A stretch of 64,000 bases of DNA from Paraescarpia echinospica. Taxonomy: Eukaryota > Annelida > Polychaeta > Sabellida > Siboglinidae. This document shows positions 12,101-24,100 of this stretch, one piece after another. Under the pieces are notes generated by a model that was given only the letters and a program-made list of their open reading frames with translations, ran no database searches and was not told the DNA's origin. Made by a program: the position numbers and the translations under genes. The stretch is taken from contig CM034532.1 of NCBI GenBank assembly GCA_020002185.1, forward strand, positions 27,077,805 through 27,141,804, given 5' to 3'. The first letter of the stretch is position 1. Every line of letters begins with the position of its first letter.

Positions 12101-15100
12101 CTGAGTGGTCTTTTGGTTTCACCAATGTAAGTGTGGCTGCTGTTGTTATCACAGGTAATGTGGTAGATAGTTCCACACTGGTGTTCTTTTGGGTTTTGTC
12201 CTTCGGGCGTACTACCACTGAAAGGAGGGTGTTGGCAGGATTATGGTACAAGTTTACATTGTGTGACTTGTAAACTCATCCGAGTTGTTCTGACAGCCCT
12301 GCTACATATGGTAGTCCCAACATGGGCTGGTTAAGTTCATTGTTTTTGCATTGTTGTTAGTAGGTGGTCTGTTCTCACTAGGTGGCGGGACTTCAAACGC
12401 CTACTCCGGATAGTCATTGGGTCTCAGGGCACTGTGAACATGTGCAAGTTCTGCTTTTCTGTCTTCACCTGTGGTGACGTATTGCTGTGCCCTGTTGGTG
12501 AGGGTGCGTACGATTGACCTCTTGTGAGTTAGGGGGTGGTGAGATTTGAAGTTGAGGTATTGGTCTTTGTGTGTAGGGTTCCTATATATGGTTAACTTGG
12601 TGGATCCATCATCTTGTATGTGCGTACACAGGATAAGGAAAGGGAGTTTGCTTTCCCTGGTTCGATGGTGAACTTGATGTGTGGATCGATTTTGTTGATA
12701 CGTTCAGTGAACTCTTCCACATCATACTCATGGAGTACAGTGAATGTGTTGTCCACATAGCGTAGCCACAGCGATGGGGGTTGTGGTGCTGTAGAGATGG
12801 CTAGTTTCTCAGTGTTCCATGTAGCAGTTAGCTAGTAGGGGGGATATGGGTGACCCCATGGCTGCCCCATGTGTCTGCTGGTAGTATACACAATGAAATG
12901 GGTGGTGTTCCTGGACCTGTGCATGCACATACAAGATGAAGGGGTCCACCAAGTTAATATAATAACACCAATATATAGGAAGCCTACACACACTGACCAA
13001 TACCTCAACTTCAAATCTCACCACCCCCTAACTCACAAGAGGTCAATCGTACGCACCCTCACCAACAGGACACAACAATACGTCACCACAGCTGAAGACA
13101 GAAAAGCAGAACTTGCACATGTCCACAGTGCCCTGAGAGCTGATGCCTATCTGGAGTGGGTGCTTGAAGTCCCGCCACCTACTGAGAACAGACCACCTAC
13201 TAACAACAACAGTGCAAAAACAATGAACACGAACCGGCACATGTTGGGACTACCATACGTAGCAGGGCTATCAGAACAACTCGGACGAGTTTACAAGTCA
13301 CACAATGTGCACTTTTACCATAAACCCGCCAACACCCTCCGTTCAGTGGTAATATGAAGGACAAAACACCCAAAGAACACCAGTGTTACCTGTGATAACA
13401 ACAGCAGTCACACTTACATCGGTGAAACCAAAAGACCACTCAGCCGGAGGTTCAAAGAACATACACACCTGGATAAGTCTACAGGAATTGATCATTGTCT
13501 GGCCACAGGACACTCAGTATCCATGGACAACCCCAAGGTCTTGGCCCGAGAACACAACTGGCACAAGAGAAAAGTAAAGGAGGCCATCTACATCAAACAG
13601 AGAGCCCCTACAATGATCCGAGATCACGGATACCACCTGCCCGTCACATGACATCAGTGCGTGATCAAGATCCACTGTAGACGGATCGAAACGTTGCAAG
13701 TTTCAAATACAGCTCCAATGTAAGTATAATTCTTGCTATTAAAACTAGTGTGGATTGCATTTCTTAACTGTGGTTCGCAGCATATTGAAATTATCAACAA
13801 AAATACAGCAAAAACATGCAACTCTGAAGCTTAAAACTGAAATAAATACAAACCAATTGCGATTCTGTCTTTTAATTTGATAATTTTATTATTCCTTTTC
13901 ATTATGCAAAATCTCTCACAATGACAGCATATTTAAAATATATTATCACTATGTTATTTTCCTCTTAACCCAAAGTTTTATGTGACATTCAGTTCATATT
14001 CCTCCATATAGTCCTAAACATGTCCCAACTATTTTTATAGTGCCATTCAATAGTAACAGCCTGATTTCACTTACATGATACTCTTAATAAATTACTAACA
14101 ATGTCAGCTGTTTAAAATGCCAGTCTCAAGTGTACACATTTAATTATTTGTTACCACAAGTCATTCACCAGACGTACCTGGCATCAGCTACGAATGGGAA
14201 GATACCATTGTAGAAGAACATAATAGTCAGTGCCAATAGCCAGTACTGCAGTGAAAATCGTTTCATGTCTCCAACTTTCTGCAGCAAAACAAATGTAGAA
14301 TATGGAGAAATTTCTGCAAAATATATATATTTTGAAATTATGATGGCGCTTTATAACACATTGTTACACAAAACAGAGATATACCTGTTATTGTAATAAT
14401 CAGCCACAGTGAAGTCAGTATACATTAAAGGTGGCCCGTTATTTTAAAATGGTGACCCGTCAATAATCAACAACTATAGACAAATCTCTCTTCTACCAGC
14501 TATATCAAATTGGACAAAATTATGGGAAATTAACTACTGTCCTATTTTGAAAGTAAAAAACTGTTTTCGAAATCTCAATATGGTTTCCGCTCTGGTCATT
14601 CAACTGAATATGCTGCATTAGACCTGGTAGACCAAATAACAACCGACTTGGATAATAATGAGGTACCCCTAATAAACTCATTTCACAAGCAGATAAAAAT
14701 ATAATGAAACTAAAAACTACAGAAAGAAACATATATATACACCGACATAGTGGTTAAGGGTTTACTTACAACATTTTTTGAGCTCATTTTTAAGTTTGTG
14801 TCTTCTCCGAGCTGCTTGACGCCGTAGATATCAAGAAAACTAACAACAATGGCCGAAAGAAAACCAACTCCACACAGCACGGAACCTGCAATAAAACAAT
14901 GCACACTTACGTAGATACTTTCTCGCCATTCTTTCACAAACACAAGACAATTTACAAATATTTCTTATATTTGTAACCCGCCACAGCGAACCGGGTATTA
15001 AAGGGAATAAAAACATCTATGGCTTGAATTCATATTATATTACATCCTGCAATCTATTTTCATGTCCACCAAGCCCAAAAAAATAAAAATTCAATGAATT

Positions 15101-18100
15101 AGAAATTCCACATTTTATGCTGTGCATCCGGACGTTTTCGGATGTGCATATTTTTGGCACGCTTTTCGGGATGTGACGTCACATATGACCCATACTCGCA
15201 TCAGGCCGACCCTTTCCATGCATTCAGAGCATGTTTCGGGTCGAAACGAGTGTCAAAATTAGTTATTGTGCAATATTCCGATGTAATACAAACACTAGTC
15301 ATCATAGTGGAACAAGCAGTTATCTTACGGTTCCACATGAATCAAATTTTATTCAAAACAATGAATGCGAATGGGCTTACAAGTCGACTAGGCATTTATT
15401 TTGTAATCAGGCGATGCCGGTTCAATCCCGACACCAAACCATTGAGTTTCTTTACACTTTTTTTTAAATGTTTTCACGAAGTAATATAAACCAAACCATT
15501 GTTATACTATGATGCACTGTTCGTAAATATTTTTAAAATTTTTGTAGTAATTATTTATCTGCCACAAAAAGGAAAATATGTGAATTATATATCAATGTTT
15601 CTAAATGTTATTTATCCAAACAAATATAATGTAATGGATATATAATTTATTAATTATATATATATATTGTACGGTAATATATTGTAATTATATATGTCAA
15701 AACAAATGGTGATCTGTCTGGATAAATAAAATTTAGAAACATCGTTATATATAATTACCATATTTTCATTTTTGTGGCGAATAAATAATTACTACAAAAA
15801 TATTTACAAATACAAATAGTGCATCATAGAATACAAAATGATTTGGTTTATATTACTTTGTGAAAACATAAATAAAACAAATGTAAAGAAAATCAATGGT
15901 TTGGTGTCGGGATTGAACTGGCATCGCCCGATTGCAAAATAAATGCCAAGGAACCAACGTCTTTACCAACTGAGCTAGCAGGACCGACAGAAATTCGCTG
16001 ACTGATTTAAGTTGTTATGATAAATTATACAACTCCTCCTTCATACATCGATATTCTAGTGATATTATCAGATTATACACATTACTTTCTGTAGCTGGAT
16101 ACAATATATGTTTGCTATGTATGTATCTTGGTGTACATTATTTCCCATTGGTTGCATTCGATATAATTATTCTGAAAACGAACCCAAGGTTGGTGATACC
16201 TAGTCAACTTGTAGGCTCATTCGCAATCATTGTTTTGAATAAAATTGAATTCATGTGGAACCGTAAGATAACTGCTTGTTCCTCTATGATGACTAGTGTT
16301 TGTATTACATCGGAATATTGCACAATAACTTATTCTGACGCTCGTTTCGACCCCCAAACTATCCTTGTAAGCATGAATGCATGGAAAGGGTCGGCCTGCT
16401 GCGAGTGTGGGTCATATGTGACGTTATGATACCACGTGATCGCCTAGCTCATTAAATCTTTATTTTCCACGGGAATCGCTACACAGACAGGTTTAAAATC
16501 GAATTGATGCTACAAATGTATTTTTTAATGTTCTCGAATGTTACATACAATGTTAAACTTTGTGTACACATGGAAAACGGATTTTAGCTAATGCCTTGTT
16601 TTTATTTCCTTTAAGTTGCGTGGGTCCATTCTGGACACGAGCCAAAAACAGCTGTGTAGATTTTGTAATTTTGGCTGAAATGCACACTTTATAATCTCAT
16701 CTTTCAGTGTCCAGTTTGTTTTCCTCAACAAACATCCCATCTTATTTGTCAACAGCAGGGCAAAACACTAATAACAGTGGGTAGAGAGCACATACCTCCC
16801 CACAGAGTCCACGTAAGACCGTAAGCATCCGCAAAATTTGCAGTGAGCAGAAAGTTGAGGACACTCCCAAACCGAGAGAAGGCTAATGTGATTCCAAACG
16901 CCATTGCCAGCTCCTTGTCTTTGAACCAGAAGGCTGTGATTCGGTTCTGTACAACTGAAATTACATAATAGAAAACAGTGACTTTTACTCTCAAATTATA
17001 TATTTGAGGACATTTCCAAGCTGAAAGAAGGCTAACATGATTCCAACCGACATTGCCAGCTCCTGTTCTTTGAACCAGAAGGTGCAATTCGGTTCTAAAC
17101 TGACATACAGAAAACACTGACTTTTTCTTCCCAAATTTCACAGTATTCTACCACGCACTCAGAATAACCACGGCATGGCTACAACAATCAAATGGTTAAA
17201 CATCAATAATGTATCAGTCTAACAGAGTAAGAGTAGAAATAATTAGTATGCAATTGTTGGATTTAATTACAAAACATATTTCTTATAGTAGCATTTCTAG
17301 AAACGTAATAATAGAGAGCAACAAAATGTATTAGTTCACGTCTGTTGTATAAACAACATCTGTTGTATACACAACATCTGTTGTATACACAACATCTGTT
17401 GTATACACAACATCTGTTGTATATACAACATCTGTTGTATACACAACGTCTGTTGTATACACAACGTCTGTTGTATACACAACGTCTGTTGTATACACAA
17501 CGTATGTTGTATACACAACGTCTGTTGTATACACAACGTATGTTGTATACACAACGTCTGTTGTATACACAACGTCTGTTGTATACACAACGTCTGTTGT
17601 ATACACAACGTCTGTTGTATACACAACGTCTGTTGTATACACAACGTCTGTTGTATACACAACGTCTGTTGTATACACAACGTATGTTGTATACACAACG
17701 TCTGTTGTATACACAACGTATGTTGTATACACAACGTATGTTGTATACACAACATCTGTTGTATACACAACATCTGTTGTATACACAACGTCTGTTGTAT
17801 ACACAACGTCTGTTGTATACACGTCTGTTGTATACACAACGTCTGTTGTATACACAACATCTGTTGTATACACAACGTCTGTTGTATACACAACGTCTGC
17901 AGTGCAACATAAAGAATGGACTCGGAACTTAAACCTTTAGACCTCAGCTGCTTTTTAGACCCTGCTTCCAGATATTTTGCAAGATATAAAAAAATATATG
18001 GCAAGGTTCAGGCACCACATTTTACGTTCTTTCAAGACATTCAACAGGAGAGGATCATTTGAACTGATAGAATGTTATGGCTATTCTGATCTGGGTTTAG

Positions 18101-21100
18101 GCGACTTGATGCACGTATCCAACAAGCCTGGTACCTACAGCTGATTTAGCGATTAATGGGTTGAAAAGAAGACAGAAACACTTACTAGTGAGCGAGCCAT
18201 TGCCAGCACCGAACAGTAGTCGGCCCAGGAGCATGATGGGAAGCATGGCCGAGGTTCCCTTGAGGAAGGCTCCGGCAGCGAAGGAACAGGAGCCAAGGAC
18301 ACACAGAGAGGAGAAGAGGAAGACGCCAACTGAAACAGACAACAACCTGTTTAATCACTTCTCAATGTGGCAAAGAGTAACTGGAACAGACAACAACCTG
18401 TCTAATCACTTCTCAATGTGGCAAAGAGTAACTGGAACAGACAACAACCTATCTAATCACTTCTCAATGTGGCAAAGAGTAACTGAAACAAACAACAACC
18501 TGTCTAATCACTTGTCAATGTGGCAAAGAGTAACTGAAACAGACAACAACCTGTCTAATCACATCTCACTGTGGCAAAGAGTAACTGAAACAAACAACAA
18601 CCTGTCTAATCACTTCTCAATGTGGCAAAGAGTAACTGAAACAAACAACAACCTGTCTAATCACTTCTCAATGTGGCAAAGAGTAACTGAAACAAACAAC
18701 AACCTGTCTAATCACTTCTAATTGTGGCAAATGGTAACTGAAACAGACAACATCTCTAATTTTCATTGTGGCAAAGATTAACTGAAACAGACAACAACCT
18801 GTCTAATCACTTCTCATTGTGGTAACGAGTAACTGAAACAGACAACTACCTGTCTAATCATTTCTCATTGTGGCAAAGAGTAATTGAAACAGACAACCTC
18901 CTGTCTAATCATTTCTCATTGTGGCAAAGAGTAACTGAAACAGACAACAGCTTGTGTAATCACTTCTCATTGTGGCAAAGAGTAACTGAAACAGACAACA
19001 ACCTGTCGAATCACTTCTCATTGTGGCAAAGAGTAACTGAAACAGACAACAATGTGTCTAATCACTTCTCATTGTGACAAAGATTAACTGAAATAGACAA
19101 CAACATGTCTAATCACTTCTCATTGTGGTAATACAATACAAATTTATTGCCCAATGATAATAGATACATCGGATCATTTGCTTCTGCTTGCTGAGCATAA
19201 AGGGAATGCAAGGCATTGTTAGCACAAAGGGAATGCAAGGCATTGTTAGTAAACAGTTAAACATAATGCATAAGAGTAATAAGTTTAAAATAGTAATACA
19301 AACGTGACAGTAGTTAGTGCATAAATCACTGCATATATATATTTTAATGGTCGGCTTTCATGTGGTGGTTTGTTAACTCAGTTTGTTTAGGTGACTTATG
19401 GCCTGGGGAATTAAGCTGTTTTTCAACCTGTTTTTTGTGTGTGTCTTGGACGTCTGTATCGTCTTTGAGATGAAAGACGGTCAAACTCTGTGTACAGTGG
19501 GTGGGCAAGGTCACTGGCAACAGCACGACCCTTTCTGATTATTGTGCGTTCACACAGCTGAGAGACAGGCTGTGTGGGAATGCCTATGATCTTGGAAGCA
19601 ATTTTGCAGATGCGAAGAAGCATGTGTTTGTTTGAGACAGACAAGGCAGGGAAGAAACAGATACTACCATACATCAACACTGACTCTATGATGCTCCTGT
19701 ACAACTTGAGCAGAAGTTTTGGTTGGACATGAAACGATCTTAGTTTCCTTAACAGGTATAGTCTCTGCTGGTACCTTTTTGCACACCTTTAGCAAAGGAT
19801 AACTGAAACAGACACAACCTGTCTACTCACTTCTCATTGTGGCAAAGAATAACTGAAACAGACAACAACCTGTCTAATCACTTCTCATTGTGGCAAAGAA
19901 TAACTGAAACAGACAACAACCTGTCTAATCACTTCTCATTGTGGCAAAGAATAACTGAAACAGACAACATCCTGTCTAATCACTTCTCACTGTGGCAAAG
20001 AGTAACTGAAACAGACAACAACCTGTCTAATCACTTCTCATTGTGGCAAAGAGTAACTGAAACAGACAGTATGTCTAATAACTTTTCAACACAATAAATA
20101 ATAACAATTCTGTACTATATACTGTATATACGGTCGAACCTTGCTTAGTTGCTTTATGGTCAGTTTAAGTCACCTCAGTAAAACAGCCACCTTCCCGTTA
20201 CAGCCAACCTAGGATTGTACCAAATTAGTTCCGTAACATTAAACTATAAAAATGGGCCAAGAGGCACTGAAATCCTTTGGACTAATACGTCGATATGTGA
20301 CCCCGGCTGACCAAATGATTGATAAATCGGAAAAATTTTAACATTGTTTTCTTACATTCTTGTAAAGGTTGGGTAGGGTGCTTTACACGTTTCAAAAATT
20401 ATGACTGCTACAAAAATTGGCGAAGTTATGGAGCATTGAATATGGTAAGGGTCAAAAAGTGAAAATGAAGAAAACGGCTGTTGAAGTTTTACATTATATA
20501 TGCAAATGGATTGCATGGAAATATTACATGCATGACATTCAAATGTGGCAAGTTATGCCAGATTATGTCTTTATGTGTAAAACTAAGAGGACAAATTATT
20601 TGAGAGCAAAAAGTAGACTAAAGAAAATTAAAAATGATGAAGCTAATGCAGAGTTAAGAGAATTGGCTAGTGGGTATAAATGCTTTATAAAACAAATATC
20701 AAAATGCTACCATAAACAGTCACATGAAAACTTGTGCAACCTAAAACATAACAAGCCTGCAGAATACTGGGATATACTAAAGCAAGTAAGTGCAGTGAAA
20801 AATGTGGTAATATTTCACTGGATAAGTTTATTAACCACTTTGAAAAACTTGGTGAAAAACCTGAAAGTGAAACTGCAGCTAGTGAGATACCTTTTGATCC
20901 AAGAAAGATTTCAGACCAGAATCTCTGCTTTCACATGGTGTATCATGTAAGAAGATATCTTAATTCTAACTGAAGTTATGGCTTAACAAACACATGTGGG
21001 GTAGAAACCTTCAAACTCAGAAAACGGCCGTCAAAAAGTTGATGCAAAATATTCGTTATGTTTCATGAAATGTACCTTAGTTAACGTGGACAGATCTTGC

Positions 21101-24100
21101 TAAAATGTTGTCCTAGTCCGCCTTGCTTCCATCCGTCAAGTCTTCCAAAAAATACTTCTCGATCAAACTGTAAATCTGTGCACAATCACTTCCATCCGAA
21201 TTTAACAGCTTCGCCACGTTAAACACCATTTTTCGCGTCTTCTTAATCGCTATCTGGGTCAGCAGTGACGCGGTGGAAATACATGGTGCGCATGCGTGTG
21301 TTTACAGATTATGTAAATGACCCATCACTGAACCAATGAGAACAGCTGCCTGGGCCACGCTGTTGCATTTGCTACCACATGATCCGAATTGTTTACACAG
21401 CTGGCCTAAACAGGGGGCGTCTTCCAAGCTCTCTGGAGGTCACAGAATGTAGTTATTAGCATATTTATGCCCATACATGGGAAGATGACGCATCAAGCTT
21501 CGTGGTGATATCTCATATGTTAGGAGCGTCCCAAAATTAGCAGTTGCGAACGCGTGCCGTTACTGGCATTTTCGGCATTATTTTAAGGAAATCGAGCGGA
21601 ACACTTCGCACAGCTCTACAAAATTCGCTTTAAAATACACAAAACAGAGTTAATTAGAGGGTAGCTAGAGTAGCAATCGATAAAATGAATAACAAAGAAT
21701 AATTTTCAGGGGAAATCTCAATCGATGGATTCGCGATTTGTTCACATAAACGGCATTTACGGAAAATCAGATTTGCCGACATCTGACTCATTTCGTTAAG
21801 ATGGGTCACATATTGTGAATCTGTAATTATTAGTCTATATTGATACAATTGATTTACACAGTACCATGTCTACACAAGGCATGGCAAGCGTAAACAGAAC
21901 AGTAGAATGCAGTTGATATCAATAAAGTGTAGGATATTTCACTCTATAGTTGTCCAGAATATTAATTTTCTATGTTTGTCACCTACAGGTGACAGAATAT
22001 TAATTTTCTATGTTTGTCACCTACAGGTTTCTACAGACAATACATCTTTAACCAATAGACACCACAGTCACACCATTTTATAATAATTAAATGAACATCA
22101 AAATAAACACAACTTGCAATTATAGAAAATCAGTAGTTTTGAAGATACAGTTTAAAAGTGTTAGGGAACTGTTCAGTCTAACAGGGGTCAAGTGTGTCTA
22201 CTCTGCCTGGGCACTGTGACCAATTAAAGATTAGTCAAGGTCTCAATGAAACAGTAGCACTAGGCTGCAGAGTTTAGTCATGCTGCTGACTTTGTGGCAC
22301 ATTAAACAAAATGTACTGTTGGGGGTGGTCTCAAGGGCCCTTCTCAAAACCACATCACTAGGTAATGTAAAACTTTTGCACTTTGGGGGCCCCTTAGGTG
22401 CCCTTAGAATGATTCAATCAAATACAGATTTCTTATATATAGTGGCAGCACCCTAAGATACATCTATGCAAAATTAGAAAAAAGTTGCTGAACAGTTTTT
22501 GAAAAAATAGGCAAAATGTTACATTTTTACCAGTTTTGGGGTCCTTGGAGGCCCTAGGGAGCCCTTAAAATTATTCAATCAAAATACAGATTTCTCGTGC
22601 ATAGTGGCAGTGCCCTAAGATATGTCTATGCAAAATTAGAGAAAAAGTTGCTGAACGGTTTCTGAGAAACGCCAGCTAACGGCGGACGCAGAGTGATGGC
22701 GGTAGTCCCTTGGACCTTCGGCCAAACGACTAAAAATGTAGTCCCGCTAATAAGGTCACCTAGCTATTCAAGTCCAGTCTCAAAAGTGACTTTAACTGAG
22801 AGGTTCCACAGTATTTTAAATCGTAACATGTCAATTATTTAAAAGATCCAAAGCAAACCCCCAGAAGGCAAGTGAACACGGAAGCTATTGGCAATGCTGG
22901 TACAAGTACTCCAATAAAGTAACTAAGTAAAAATAAAAGTAACTCCCAAAAAACTACTTCAGTAAAAGTATCCCCCCAAGAAAGTACTTAAGTAAAAGTA
23001 AAAAAGTACTTGTATCAAAAAGTACTTAGGTAAAAAAGTACACAAAATATCCGGCTGTCAGATTATTCCAGTATGAGTCCATTATCCAAAATGGACACAT
23101 ACACCAAGCAAAGTTTTTTTAGGTAAATACTCATACCACTACTACTACATAATACTAATAAACATTATTTACTCAACGATAATCAATGGATCCAAAAATA
23201 AATGCAACATTATACAACAGAAGAATGCAAATTTAATTAAACTGCATTACAACCATTAACAGACCCGTATGGCATATCGTACGTTATACATGAGTTTCAA
23301 CAAACAGCAACACTTTCCCACTGTCACCTCACTCTGTCTGATTGACTCAAGACAAATGCATCAGGATGTTTTTCACACTTCCTGGAGTCATAAGGTCAGC
23401 AGTGTGCTGGTAGCCACTAACTAAAGTTGGTATAACAAGATGAAGTGCTGGTCAAACATTCCCCAGCAATTAATCAGTGAATAAATTAGAAGCCAATGAG
23501 GCCTGTCCCAAAGGGGTTTTGGCTGAGGACTAAGCTTCAAAGGACCATTGAATCCCTTTGGACAGGCAGCAATCACACAGTGCCAACATCACCTGCTTGT
23601 AAACATCAGGGCTAATACAACAGAAACCATGATTCCTCCAAAGTGTAGTCAGTCAAGGATTACCAATGCAATCAAAAGCCTGGTGAAGCTGCTTCATCCC
23701 TGGTGTTATAACATAAAAAGTAAAAACAAATATGGAAGTAGAAAGTAAAAAAGTACAGATAAATGTACTTTGTTACAAGTAAAAAGTAATCTATAAAATT
23801 GTACTTCGTTACAAGTATATTTCAAAAAAATTTACTTAAGTACTGTAACGAAGTAAATATACTTTGTTACATACCAGCACTGGCTATTGGCTTATCAGGA
23901 GTCCATCAACTGTTATCTATGTGTAACTCACCATTCTGATATATTTGTTTAAAACTGGAGGTTAGTAAATTCAAAATTTTCATTTTGTTGTATCCAAATG
24001 AATTTTACTTACCTGGCAGAGCTTTCGTCTACCAGGTGAAATTCACTTGGATACGTCAAAATTTAAATTTTGAATTTAAATAGACCTATCCTGAAAAATG

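Noticed and set aside
17263..18004. Repeat proteins of about 190-220 residues in several frames
   Set aside because: All come from the 18-bp minisatellite inside an intron; none has a start, promoter or conserved part outside the repeat.
17339..20096. CRISPR-like arrays
   Set aside because: There are no spacers: units are contiguous and vary only by point changes, and the DNA is animal.
18161..20097. WQRVTETDNNLSNHFSL repeat protein on the + strand
   Set aside because: It is the 51-bp minisatellite read antisense to the MFSD1 intron; block 1 contains stops and the frame has no conserved extension.
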